Of a stretch of 64,000 nucleotides of DNA, positions 9,379 through 21,539 are shown piece after piece. The position numbers and the translations under genes were made by a program. Under the pieces are notes generated by a model. The model saw only the letters and a list, made by a program, of their open reading frames with translations. It made no database searches and was not told the DNA's origin. Each line of letters opens with the position of its first letter. Position 1 is the first letter of the stretch. Source of the stretch: Halicephalobus mephisto (Eukaryota > Nematoda > Chromadorea > Rhabditida > Panagrolaimidae). The stretch covers positions 1 through 64,000 of the forward strand of contig SWDT01000040.1 of NCBI GenBank assembly GCA_009193035.1, read 5' to 3'.

Positions 9379-11057
9379 AGTCAACGTTCATCAACAGCAT
9401 TGCCAACTATCTGTCGTTCGAGACGTTAGAAGAAGCCATTAACGGAACTCCGCATTGCATCATTCCAACAAAATTCTTGATTCAAATCAAGGAACCTAAC
9501 CAAAGAGGGTTCACAAAATTGAATATTGAAATGCATGGTCAAAATGGCACAGATACCAGTAATGAATTTTCTCCTAAAGGCAAATCTGCCACTCAAGCTC
9601 CAAGATCTTATTCGTTCATTCAAGATAATATTAAAATTAACATCATCGATGTTCCTGGTATTGGCGATACCGGTGGTATTAATATTGACGAGAAAAACAA
9701 AATAGCTATCATAGAGAAAATTTCAAAGTTCCCTGAAATCCACGCAGTGTGGATTATGGTGCATGCTACAGCAAATCGGGCTACGCTAGAGTTCCTATAT
9801 TCCTTGAATGATATATTCTCTGCTATCCCCAAAAATGCCATAGAGAACATCTCCTTTGTCATCACCCACAGTAAAGCTTCAAATTTCGCTCCTCAGAATA
9901 CGATTGAAGCATTAGAAGATTTTGTGGAGACCTTGAATAGTCAGCAAACTTTAAACATAGACGTTAATAATACAATCTTCTGCGTTGACAGTGAATCTTT
10001 CAGATTCCAAGTAGCTTACTATTCCAACAAAGTTTTCAAAAACCATGTAGATACTATTTTAACTGATGAATTTAAAAAACATCACTACGGATACTGTTGG
10101 ATGGAATCTCGTAAATCAATCATGGGTCTTTTAGATAAGATGCTGAGAGCAAGAGGCGAACCATCAACCTCATTTCTAGCAATCAATCGGGCTAGAATTC
10201 TAATTCCATGTTTCTTGAATGCCGCTGCCAAGATTCATGTGATTGAGAAGAACAAGTCCTCAGCTTCAGAGCAGAACTTAAGAATAACCTAATGAAAGGA
10301 AGAGAAATTCAAAACGATATCAATGTCAAGAAGGAAAAACTACCACATTTAGTCTGTGCCAGTCCAAGGTGCATAAAATGGACAACTAAACCTGATGGAA
10401 GCAAGATTTTTGAATTTACTCAAGTTTGTCACAATGATTGTCGTTTGACCAATGTTGTTTACGGTAAAATGCCTCAAGACACTATTGTTAATTGTCAAGT
10501 ATTCAACATTGAACAATATGTACCAAATGTGGTTGCAGCTATGCTGTTCACACCCATATTCACTACAACTTCCAGAATATCCTCAGAAGTCAGAAAATTA
10601 GACCCAAAACAGAAGCTGAAAGTGATGCTTACATACAGAGCTTCCTTGACCAATTGGATAAAACAAAAGTAGCTATCATTATGGCTTTTACAATCGCCTA
10701 CCGATACTACATCAGCATGCAATTTTGACTTACAATAACACATTAATAGAACGACTCACATGGAAATTAGAAATCAGAACAGCAGTCGCGAAAAGGATGA
10801 GGAAGTCATTAATAATTTGAAAACAATATTGGAAGACACACAAAAGCTCATCAGAACTTTACAAAACATCAGGAAGGAATATTCAATTACAAAAATCAGT
10901 TACATATGAGGAATTTGAGACAGCTATCAATGACGTTTTTAAACTGCCGCCATTTGGAACAAAGATAAAGGAAATTTATGATTCAGAACGCGATTCAGCT
11001 AGTCAATATAACGCCGATTTTGAACCTCTTTCTGTTGCATATATTCCAAAAGTTTAA
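9315..11057 (+). pseudogene. GTPase gene broken by several frameshifts
   Basis: The frame opens at ATG 9315, fifteen bases after a TTTGCAG acceptor. It encodes a G domain (GITGVGKST, DVPGIGDTGG) and then a middle domain matching that of the gene at 300-3125. The frame breaks near 10275, near 10510 (the CGCSY...HTHIH motif lies in another frame), near 10610 and again near 10720-10900. Further homology (EEFETAINDVFKLPPFG) appears in yet another frame and ends at TAA 11057. Five or so fragments in three frames indicate decay, although assembly indels cannot be excluded. Domain order here is GTPase first, then the Cys/His domain, opposite to the gene at 300. Confidence 0.75.
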
Positions 11058-11206
11058 ATTTATTTATTCTTAGTTTATTTTGAGTCAATCCTGTAAATAA
11101 ATAAATTAAATTCGAAGAAATAACTATTAAGATCAGTTCGATATTTTCTGAAAATTTAAAAATCTTCGAATAAAAGTTAAAATTTTTCTCCACTGCAAGG
11201 TTCATC

Positions 11207-11568
11207 ATGACGAGTGAATTTCTTTACGGAAGAAAGCTCGACGATGAGCTATATAAAAGCGATCAGATTAGCTCTCTAAAGGTTCCAGTAACAACAAACG
11301 TAAAGCAAATCCTAAAAATAGGTAAACGAACAACTTTAGAAAATATTGTTCACGCTTCGAAAACATCATTTGTAAGTCCTTAAATTGCATTATTGAATAC
11401 TATTAATTTTAGACCGAATTATTAACTTCTGATCATAATGCATTTTTTAATGCTTACAACTTTGTTATGGTAGATAACATGATATTGGTTGAAATCGAGA
11501 TTCCTAAAAGCCGACAAGAAATAATTACCTTTAGAAAAAGTGGAGAGATGATTCCAGAATATGTTTAA
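11207..11568 (+). CDS. Small two-exon hypothetical protein (106 aa)
   Basis: Exon 1 is 11207-11371, ending at a GTAAGT donor. Exon 2 is 11413-11568, after an ATTTTAG acceptor and ending in TAA. The intron is 41 bases and phase 0. The joined frame encodes 106 residues, largely charged, with no signal peptide or membrane segment and no motif I recognise. It follows the broken GTPase gene by 149 bases on the same strand. Proper splice sites and the short intron are the main support. Confidence 0.5.
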
Positions 11569-14500
11569 ATATCAAATTGCCAATTAACTTTGAGGAATGG
11601 GAAGAGCGATGTCTAAATTATGATTTTTAAATTTGTGGATCAATTTCTTGCCGTTTATAGATGAATAAAACTAACTTAATTTTGTCGTGGTAGGAAATAT
11701 AATTTGATGTTCATATGAGATATATTGTTTGAATCGGTCATTGTTTTCATGACTGAAATCTTGTTGAATTGTTTCTTTGTTTGGTTTATCAGTTGAGAAT
11801 ATACCAAATTTTCACGTAGTGATATTCTTTCTTGTTAATCAACGGTTTTTACTTGCTGATTATATATCTTGTCCTAAATAAGTTGACAGAATAGATAACA
11901 ATACTTATGTTAGTAACATTTAAGATACCAGTATGTAAAATACGTCAGTAATATATCAGATCATAAATAATCTGTTCCATTAGATGTTGTAATTTATGAG
12001 TGATTTTACAATCATTGCTATATTCCTTAAAAGCACTACAAAAGTCAAGTATAAAAACGCTCATATGTTGTTTAAAGTTATTGATTTGTACATAAAATTG
12101 AAGTTGATTTCAATATCTTATCTAAGATTCTAACACTTCATTAAGAAAACCTTATTTATGAAGCTAAAGATCGAGAAGAATTAATTCTTCCTTAGTGGTT
12201 GGAATATATAAAATTTCTTTTTTGAATATCATTGACACGATAACTTTAGAAATCCTAAATTATCAAAAATAAAAATATAAGAAGCTATTTAACATAAAAA
12301 TTAATGCCAAAAGCTAGTATATTGTATACATATTGTGTAAAGCTGTACTAAGAATTATTAAAGCTGAGTTTAAGATTTAGTTTAAAATAAATTTGGAAGA
12401 CAATGATTTATAACAAGAATACTGATAGGATTAATGCTAGATATAGGCTAGTTGCTGGAACAAATTTGATTTGAACTACGGATTGTTGATTTGCTTTGTA
12501 AATAATTCAGTAAAATCCTAACGATGTGATTAGTTTAAACTTCGTTAAACTTTTAAAATATGTACTCATCGTATAAGCTCTATAACAATTTATAATAACT
12601 ATGAGACTAATTAATCTCTATAGGCATACCCCATGATGGTTGCCTGAACTGGAATTTTGCTGTATCTGAATTCTGTAATTGTTAATAGCAACGGGAAATA
12701 GTAAATGATGACATGGAAGAGTGGCGATCTTGCCAACGGTCAGGGTTCAAATAAGTGCTTCTCTTAAATAAGAAATACAAGAGAAATGGCCACATCTAGA
12801 ACAAGACTTACATGTGTACTCGATGTATGAGCACTCATGGCATGTATGAGATCCATCATGATCTTGACATGATTGAGAATTGCTAGCTTTTGTTGGCTTT
12901 GACAGGTCCTATCTGGCTGTCGGAAATACAGGCTTCTTCCTTCTCTTTTTCAATTTTGAGACGACATGGATAGTATTGATAGTGGTGTCAACTTTTGCGA
13001 AATATTTTATTTATTTTATGTCATTCTGAACAATGAGTTTGTCTTTGATTTCATTTGCCAAATTGATAAATTCTCTTGTTAGCTTCTTGTACAATCAGCG
13101 AAAAGGTATTTTTTGAATCGTTTATTCCGAATTGAAGTGAACAAAGAAACAAGGATTTATATGAGAATTCTGAGCTGTTCATCATTCTAGGAATGTAAAT
13201 GAAAATCAATGGCATTTATTTTTATTTGAATTTTCGTTTGAACAAATGAAAGAGAGTAATCAAGACGGAAAGAGAGAATGTCCACGTGTTTGCACAAGAT
13301 TGACTTCTTTTCCTTGAATCACTTCATCAGTGTCGAGATAATTCGATTTTGTTCCTTCATCTCAGATTTTTTTGAAGTGAGGGAATTGCATAATTGACGA
13401 TATTCATAATTTCCTAAGTTGTCAAAGATTAGGCAAGTTTTGAGGTTGCATTTATGAATTCAGTTTCTTCTGTAAAAATAAATTTAAAACATCCACATCA
13501 GAATTTAAATGGAACAGTTTTCCTGTCAATTTCGCATCCGTACTTCTCAATTCCAACTAAGAGTTGACTGTATAGATCGGCTGACAACTATACTTGTGAG
13601 ACTTTGCTAGTTGAGAAATAATAGTTGTTAATTTCTGGAGGACTTGTGACATCGGTGTTAGCAGGCATGATAGATGTAATAATACCAGTAGAAAGGATTC
13701 GACAATTGAATCACGAGTTGTCGGATCAGGTTCTTGGTAAATGGCTGCGCCAATTGTTGGATTTTATCGATGAGCAGAAGGATAGACCGTGATTAGAGTA
13801 ATATAATAATACGTTGTATTAGTTAGCAATACAGGACAAAAAAATAGTTGGAAATAACTCTGGTATCTCAAGTAGCTTTCTGACTTTTATACTTTTGCTT
13901 GAGGATATGCAAGAATGGAGTAGCGTAGACTGAGATACCATAAACTATAGAAAATGACTGATTCCAACAGTACCTTCTTTAAAGAATCAAAAGCAGGAAA
14001 ATCAACTGAATGAAATTTCCTCTTTCTATTTCATAAGATTTGTTTCATTTCTTCTATTTTTATACCATTTTTTTGTAATTGGATTAACTCGAGATTTCAG
14101 TTAAGAAAAACGCTGATTTAAAAAAAAGGAATTTCAAAGTCTTTCTGAGTTGTGAGAGATACGTATCCTAAGGAAGTAACTTTATACAAGTAGGAAAGCT
14201 ACTTTAATCAACATCCATGAACAAGTATTAGAATTAATTCGTTGTTGAAAAAACTATTCATCATGATATAATGATGTTGATTTGTCTTTTATTGCTGAAA
14301 AAAGTAATCAAAGAAGAGTTATTGTATCATATATTGTTCGTTTATAATTGCGTTGTTCTAATTCATGATTCAATTGCTCCAAATTTGAAGGTTTACGATT
14401 TAGTTTTACGCGAAATTTGCGAATAGATCAATTTCGATCAGAAGCTAAGAATTAAATTCAAACTTCCATTATCTCATAATTGATGGAAACAAGTACTCTA

Positions 14501-15451
14501 TATACCAATCAAAAACTAAAAACATTTATTGGAATAGCTGTAATTTCATTTGTTCAAATTTATTGTTAACGAAATTACGACTTTTTTCATATTTGGTTGC
14601 GAAATAATTTCCAAACTAATCTTTCTTTTATCCAATCAAAGATTTCCGAAAATATTCAATTGTACTGAATGTTAAAAGGTGCATCGACAACCGCGTAAAT
14701 TACATCCGAATATAGAGATGTTAAAACGGATGATCGAAAATTTAGAAAACAAATAAAAGTACCCTTTCATATTCTCAAGCCATAATATATCAAATTTCAT
14801 ATATTTAATCAATGTTTTCGGTCCAGAAAATTCTTCAACAAAAATGACGACGGATTCTGAAGTATTTGGTAAATGACATCACATTTTAGGAAACCATATT
14901 GATTAAACTTCAGTATTTGATAAATGAAATCTTGTATATTTATCAAATATTTATATTCGAAAACTGCTTAACAAAATTCAAATCTTGTTTTTGATCAAGT
15001 GCCTGATAAGTTGTAAAATAAACTATAGTTTGTTTCTGAAAATGACATGGACAAACCTTGATATTTGATATATAAAATCCCTCGTATTTATCCATTTCTT
15101 CCGCTCTTGGAAAACACTCAACAAAAATAAACAATGGATTTCGAATATCCGCTTCAAAAAAGCATAAAACAACCCACACCTTGTTTCAAGCCTTTGAGAT
15201 TGGAAAATTTAATTTTTATAAAAACATTTAGAAAATCGACTTGAATATTTATTTATCGATAAATTAATTGAAAAATTAATTCCGACAAAATGAAAGGTTT
15301 GGAAAGTGACCGAAATGCGGCAGAATAAATTAAGACACTGATATTTGGTTGATGGATTTGATCACAGATGCCAAGCACCGAGGCTTCTTTTAGGACAAAT
15401 ATCACAGAATTTTAAAATAATACAAGTATTTGGAATTTAGATTAAATACTG
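11569..15451. other. Long AT-rich stretch, essentially gene-free
   Basis: Nearly 3.9 kb without a frame I would call a gene. Frames are short, stops are dense on both strands and no chain of phased exons was found. One Cys/His-rich fragment at about 12747-12872 is listed separately. The right part (14.2-15.4 kb) contains mild repeats of phrases such as ATATTTGATAAATGA and precedes the 3' end of the ESRP gene. Confidence 0.5.
12747..12872 (-). pseudogene. Cys/His-rich fragment, possibly a decayed retrotransposon gag
   Basis: The minus strand reads about 40 codons with closely spaced Cys and His (SCQDHDGSHTCHEC..., CKSCSRCGHFSC), ending at TGA 12747. Upstream, in an interrupted frame near 12910-12980, a basic stretch (SKLKKRRKKPVFPTA) precedes it. 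A basic segment followed by a zinc-knuckle-like cluster resembles gag proteins of Pao/BEL elements, but no long terminal repeats or polymerase motifs are visible. The call is tentative. Confidence 0.25.
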
Positions 15452-18400
15452 TCAAGTATGAATGAGCGTTGAATTTATAGGGATGAATTCAGTTGGATTC
15501 GCAGATGAAAGCTGCTGATGTAACTGAGCCGCGGCTAATTGTTGCTGAAGAATCGCGGCATTTTGGGTATTGGCTTCAAGTTGAGCTACTTGGAATTGAT
15601 CAGGAGAATAGAGGGGGAATTGGTTGAATTGAGGGAAAATAATTTGATCAGGAGTCAGGGCTTGGGCGGGATGGAAGAAGGGAGCTGTTCCGGCGAGGGT
15701 CAAGGCAGGGTTCTGAGCACCTCCGAAGAGTCCTAATTGAGCCGGAGCTGCTGCTCTGAAGGCTTGGATAGGCAGTGCCTGAGGCAACAATGCGGCATTT
15801 GCGAAAATAGATCCAGATGAACTGGCTGAACTGACAGAAGTCGTGTTCGGGGAAATCTGACCCGCGGTAGAAGACGTCAAAATAGTCGTAATCTCTTCAG
15901 GAGAACACTGGAACACTTCAATGTATCTTTTCTTCTTCCCGATTTCCATGTACTTGTTGTGCATGGAACCCGAAGCAGAAGCAGCAGAGGCTTCAGAATC
16001 CATCTGTATGAAGCACTCTCCAGACGGATGTCCTTGGTTGTTGTAGATCATATGGACCCCTTGGAAGGCTATGTGTCTGGAGTGAAGTCCGAGGAAGTCA
16101 GCGACGTCCTTGACTCCTGCTTCATACGGCAGACCTCGAAGTCTGATACAATCTCGTTTTGGGTGAGGAAGAACCGTTGGGAGCAAGTGTTGAAGGGCAG
16201 TCTGCAATCGCGTCATAAGTAAGATCTTGATTTTCAGAAAATCGGACTTTCAACAAAAATATCTAATTAACATCGAATTCTCAGATAAAGATTTTTAAAA
16301 TTATCTACTTTCAAAGCGAAACTCTCAACTACAGTATTGCAGAGTTTCCAAATAAAATATTTTCGAAATTATTGACTCTCGAAGCGAAAATCTGAATTAT
16401 CGTACTACGATATTTCTGAATATAAATATTTTTAAAATTATTAATTCTCGGAGTGAAAATTTAATTTACAATATTATAGTACTTTAAAGTAAAATTTTTT
16501 TAATTCCCGATTTTCGAAACGAAAATTTGATTTGTTATATTACGAAATTTTTGAATTTTTTAATCGAAAATTTTCCAAAGTGCATTTTGTATGTTGATTT
16601 TCGTTTAATTTTGAAAAAATCGATTTTTATGTAAAAATGACTTACTTGTGGAGGAGTTCTCAAGGACCGATTAAAGACTTGTTGAACTTCGGCTTGAGTG
16701 GTTCTAAAAAGTTCGATGTATCTTGATCCGATTCTGTTTTTGTGTTTGGATAAAGCTCTTTTTCCGGCGGTATCATCAGAAAAAAGTACAAATGCATCAC
16801 CAGAAGGTCGGCCATCTGGTCTTGAAACGAAAAGAATTCCTTGTTCGATTATTCCATGAGGTTCTCCATCAGAAGCAAAAAAAGCTTCAATTTGGGCTTC
16901 TGTACAGTCAAACGGAAGACCTCTCATCCGAACAATCATTCCTGCTTGTCTCGAAGCGAATTGGACTGCTTGCATATCAGATCCTAAAAATTTTTATTAA
17001 TTATTTTAAAATTTAAAAAATAAAAAAAAATCCTTTAAAAAATAAAAAAAATTCTTTTTAAAAAAATATTTTTAAAGTAAAAAAATTCTTTAAAAATTTC
17101 TAAAAAGATTTTAAAAAAATAAATTTTTAAAGAAATTCTAAAAAAAATTATTTTTTAAAAATCTTGGAAATTGTTAAATTTATGATTTAAAAAGAGAAAA
17201 ATCAATTTTAGAGTTTATTTCTAAAAAATTTATAATTCTAGTAAAAAGAGAAAAATCAATTTTAGAGTTTATTCTTGAAAAATTAATTTATAATTCTAGT
17301 AAAAAGAGAAAAATCAATTTTAGAGGAAAATCTGACAGTTTGCTTTTACGTCTGTGTGCAAAAGGCCAGGCTGTGTCAATCAAGATCGAGCTAGAATAAT
17401 AATTCTGACATTCGCGGCTTCTCTTTCAAATTTGCACTGCTCAGATTTCACGAGAATCCAAAATAGGACAAGAAACCAAAAAATTTAAAACCTTATTGAT
17501 AAACAACAAGAATTAAAAGACTTTAAATAATTTTATAAATGTTTAAGAAATCGCGGAAGACCGGAGTCCCGCATGGAAGTCCCTGAGGGATACGGTAACT
17601 AATTTACGTTGTATTTTTATATGACGGAAGATTCTTGATATAAGATAAAGAACAAAAATAATTTCATGTTTAAGATGTTGTGAGAAATTGAGGTCCCAGC
17701 ACGAAAGTTCCTGAGAGACACAGTAACCGTTCCGCTATGTTCTTTTGGTATTCTTTGCATGACAGAAAATTTTTGATATTGATAAAGAACAAAAATTAAA
17801 TAATTTTATAAATGTTTAAGAAATCGCGGAAGACCGAGGTCCCAGCACGAAAGTCCCTGAGAGATACAGTAACTGTTTCATGTTGTATTTTTTGTGCGAC
17901 AAAAGACTTTTGATATATAATGAATAGTCTCGGTATTTTGTATATTGATTTTAGTGCTACAGTACTTACCGACAGCAACTTTGAGGAAGTCATCCCCTGT
18001 GGCTCTGTAGACTTCGATATAACGATTATGAAGAAATTGACGATGTCTAGCGAGAGCCATTTCTCTGTGGGACCGGGATTCAAATCGAACAATTGCTTCA
18101 CCGTTACGACGACCATCGGCAGACAAACAAAGTGCAACACCACCTCTGTAATTACGCCAATTATTCAAAAAAAATATTTAAATTAAAAAAGGTCAAAAAA
18201 TAGGACATTACGGTACATTCGGAACAAAAAGCCAATCATCGTAAAATTGGTTTTCAAAAACAAATTCTACTTTTTTTAATACTATTATTTTTTGTGATAA
18301 AAAAACTAAAAAATACAGAAATACAGTATACTGTGGCATTCGGAGCAAAACACCAATCGGCGGGAAGTTCAAATTTTTCCCATATAAATTTTTTTTTATT

Positions 18401-19627
18401 ATGATTTTTGCTTCCTTATGATGATAAAAATTTTTAAAAATTAGATATCACAGTATACTGTGGCATTCGGAGCAAAACACCAATCGGCGGGAAATTCAAA
18501 TTTTTTCCATATAAATTTTTTTATTATGATTTTTGCTTCCTTATGATGATAAAAATTTTTAAAATTAGACATTACGGTATATTGTGGTGTTCAGAACAGG
18601 AGACCAAATAGTACTAATTTTAATTTTTCTCACATGTTCTTTGTTCTTCCCCTACTGCGATCGCTGTAATAAAACTCAAAAACAACGACCCCCATGTTGT
18701 TACATCTTGACAGAATCTAATAAAAATCGAAATAAATCAAACTTACGGGGCAATATTCAATCCCGCAAAAAACAAAGCTACGTCCTGATCACTGGCCTGC
18801 CATGGAAGCCCTCGGGTCCTGACGACGAGACCGTTGTCGACGAATCCATCGACGCAGACCCCGGGAATGTAAGCTTCTTGAACTTTTTCAATATAGTTAT
18901 CTAGATCTGTTTGACCTAAAATTTGGAAATAATTCTCCCCCAAAAAAGAAAAACTGACAATGCCTGAGGGCAGCGATCATGAGTCTTACTCTGTCTTCAA
19001 GACTCGACGAATTGCATTCATTGTTGTTGTTTTCGGTGGTTTTTTCGTTACTGTAAAGAAGCAAAAGAATCGGATCAGCGTTAATGAAACTGTAGAAGAC
19101 ACTAGGAATCTGCCAGTATTCGTCCCTTACAGTAACCGCAGATGGATGAAGAATTTGTCGGATGTCTTCATTCGTGGCAAGAATTCCTTTGCAGTTCGAA
19201 GCGAGGGATCCCAACTGGAAAATTTTAAGAATCAATTTGCAAGGTCAATTTTCTCGTAAAATTTGCGCAATCGAAAATGGAAAGACGGGCCATCGATCGT
19301 CGCGTCAAAGACGGTCATGCCCTTTTTTCTCGAAAAAAACAGATTCAATAAAATTTTAAAAAAATAAAAATAATTAAAACTTACATTTTCCAAATCGGAT
19401 CTCAAATTCAAAGTTTCGAATTCCTGAATTTGAAAATTCTCATTCGTGTCAGATATATCAATAATACAGTATGCTAATTGAAGTTGTTTTTGAAAATTCT
19501 GAATACTGACTTCAGAATCCGTAGAAGGAGAAACAGAACTAGGAGAAGCTGTAGGAACGGGAGAATTTTGGGGCTGATTTTTCTGCCTGAGAGCCAGAAC
19601 AAGAATTTGAGAACCCGTTGAATTCAT
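15452..19627 (-). CDS. sym-2: ESRP/Fusilli-type splicing regulator with three RRMs
   Basis: Six exons join in phase: 19385-19627, 18959-19214, 18747-18915, 17970-18145, 16646-16983 and 15452-16201, giving 643 residues. Residues 1-190 are the ESRP-type N-terminal domain. RRM1 (about 195-275) opens with [20 protein letters not shown]2 (about 290-375) with [15 protein letters not shown], and RRM3 (about 410-495) with [17 protein letters not shown]. These are quasi-RRM motifs of the hnRNP F/H-ESRP class. The C-terminus is rich in Ala, Gln and Pro. It should bind GU-rich pre-mRNA in the nucleus and control alternative splicing. The exon 2 donor is GTCAGT, chosen because it restores RHC|QTDLDNY. 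C. elegans sym-2 is the expected orthologue. Confidence 0.92.
17470..17935. repeat. Tandem repeat in a sym-2 intron
   Basis: Three diverged copies, spaced about 130-150 bases, share the phrases GGTCCCAGCACGAAAGT, CCTGAGAGATACAGTAAC and TTTTGATAT...GATAAAGAACAAAAAT. They fill much of the 986-base intron 16984-17969. They are not coding and have no terminal inverted repeats that I can see. Confidence 0.75.
18190..18620. repeat. Tandem repeat in another sym-2 intron
   Basis: About four copies with a period near 125 bases lie in intron 18146-18746. The shared core is GTATACTGTGGCATTCGGAGC followed by AAAACACCAATCGGCGGGAA and an AT-rich tail with TATGATTTTTGCTTCCTTATG. The first and last copies are diverged. 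The unit differs from the repeat in the neighbouring intron. Confidence 0.8.
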
Positions 19628-20351
19628 TTCTGGTCGCCGGATTTACTCGACAACCTGAAATCAATATTTAAAAAGATAGAATAAATCCGTCACGGAATAA
19701 CAAATAAATGTAAAAATTTCAAAATCCAAAAAAATCAAAAAAAAATTTTAAAAAAATCAAAAATTTAAAAAATCAAAAAAATTTAAAAATTTAAAACTTC
19801 TAAAAATCCTAAAAAGAAAGTTTTCAAATTTTAAAAGATCTAAAAAAATATTTTTAAAAATTAAAAATGATTTAAATTTGATTTTTTTAAAATAAAAATT
19901 ACTTTTTTAATTAGAAATTTAGAGAAATAAGGATAAGTATTTTTTTAATGAAATAATTTTGAAAATTTATGATGTTTTTGAAGGAATAAAAATATTTTTA
20001 AAAAATTGAAGATATTTGCAAGACCAGGTTTTCCCGATCAGGTTGGAGGCTCAAGAAGGAATGGTCGGCCTCATTCACCTTGCACGACTGGTCGCTCTCT
20101 CTCACGCGCATCCGTTCGCGCGTTTGTCCAACTTGCCGTGGTCAACGAGATTTGTCAACGGTTATTGTCCCGCCCTTCATCCTGTTTTATCCATGCCCAA
20201 ATCGATCGGCATCGACCTAGTCTAGATCTTCTTTTTCGCTCTAGCATTTATCTCACCTGAAGCAGGGTCAGCTTCAAATATGTTAAATATAGCGGATTTT
20301 CTATTTTTTATTTAAAAAATCATTCTAAAACTGAATCCGATGTCAAGGTTA

Positions 20352-20421
20352 CTCCGACCAGGAATCGAACCTGGGTCCCATGAATGGCAGTCAATTACAC
20401 TGACCACTACGCTACCAAAGA
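20352..20421 (-). tRNA. tRNA-like element, Gly(GCC)-like, probably a pseudogene or SINE head
   Basis: On the minus strand the element has an A-box-like D arm (TGGTAGCGTAGTGGTCAGTG) and an excellent B box (GGTTCGATTCC) with a good T arm (CCAGG/CCTGG). The loop CTGCCAT would present anticodon GCC. The anticodon stem has only three sure pairs and the acceptor stem needs several G-U pairs. That suggests a decayed tRNA or the head of a tRNA-derived repeat rather than a working gene. Confidence 0.5.
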
Positions 20422-20570
20422 AAGAACTAACTTCAATATAGAAACTTTATCTTTTTATCTGAATTTTCATTTTTCTAAAGTAAAGTTGTAACTTTTGGAT
20501 TTGCAGAGTACAACACATTCTCATCCCTCCTTACGAAGGGGACTTGTAGCAGAAGTCCGACACTAGGGCT

Positions 20571-20640
20571 CTTCAGCCGGGAACCGAACCTGAGTTTCAC
20601 AAACGACAGTCACGCGCACTGACCACTACACAATCAGAAA
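20571..20640 (-). tRNA. Degenerate tRNA-like element, Asp(GTC)-like
   Basis: The minus strand shares the D-arm phrase GTAGTGGTCAGTG with the element 150 bases away and has a B box GGTTCGGTTCCC. The loop CTGTCGT would give anticodon GTC. The T stem and acceptor stem do not pair well. It is best read as a tRNA-derived repeat, related to its neighbour and to the one at 35357. Confidence 0.45.
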
Positions 20641-20929
20641 AACAAAAAACCTTAAATAAATCAATAAAATCCACTAATTTAAAGTAATTGACCCTTTTGA
20701 GAAGCTCTTCATTTTTTGTTGCAAAAAAAATCTGATTGCAAAATTTTGCGAGAGAATTCAAGTGACGGCCGACCTTGTTCTTGTTGAGAGCTTTTTCATC
20801 TCGCTGGATTTTTGACAGATTAGAAACTTTGTGGACTGACTATTCTTCCGACGAGGAAGGAAAACGGTTAAGCTCCTTCGACTTAAGACAAAAAAAATGC
20901 CAAATTTACAATTAAAAACATAATCGTTA

Positions 20930-21370
20930 CGGAAATTTGAAATTTCCGAAAATATTTCACAACGAAAATTTTTAAAAAATAATCGTTGTCAAAGTTAAAA
21001 TATTTTTAAAAATTCTTATAACGAAAATTTAAAATAAAAAATAATCGTTTTCAGAGTTAAAATATTTTTAAAAACTCCCATCACGAAAATTTAGAGTTTA
21101 CGGTATTTGAAATAATCGTTGCGAGAGTTAAAGTATTTTTAAAAATTCTTATAACGAAAATAGCAAACCTACAGTAAAAAATCAACTACTTTAAGGATCT
21201 AAAGTTTGTCAAACAAAAAACTTTACAATAAAAATATCGAATTTACAATTTAAAAAATAATCGCTGTAGGAAACCAGAGCTTTTGAAATGAGAAAAAACT
21301 TATTTAAAAAAAAATCGCTGCAGGAAACCAAAGCTTTTGAAATGAAAAAAATCCTAAAACGAAAAAACTT
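20930..21370. repeat. Short-period AT-rich tandem repeat
   Basis: About five imperfect units of 55-70 bases share TAATCGTTGTCAAAGTTAAA, ATATTTTTAAAAATTCTTAT and AACGAAAATT. The last units change to a variant with CGCTGCAGGAAACCAAAGCT. There is no coding support. Confidence 0.65.
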
Positions 21371-21539
21371 ATTTAAAAAAACTAAGCAAACTCATCTAGT
21401 TCTCTACTCATCACTGAAATCCAATACCGTGTTATGTCAACTTAGTTCTCTTTACAAAATTCAAATCCTAAAAAAATTCTTTATATTCATATTTTTTAAA
21501 ATATTTCTAAAGAAAATTAGAATTTTAAAAATTTTTTAA

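Noticed and set aside
20006..20260. Two overlapping plus-strand frames upstream of sym-2
   Set aside because: They share a GC-richer island but have no motif, splice support or start context. A promoter or UTR is more likely.
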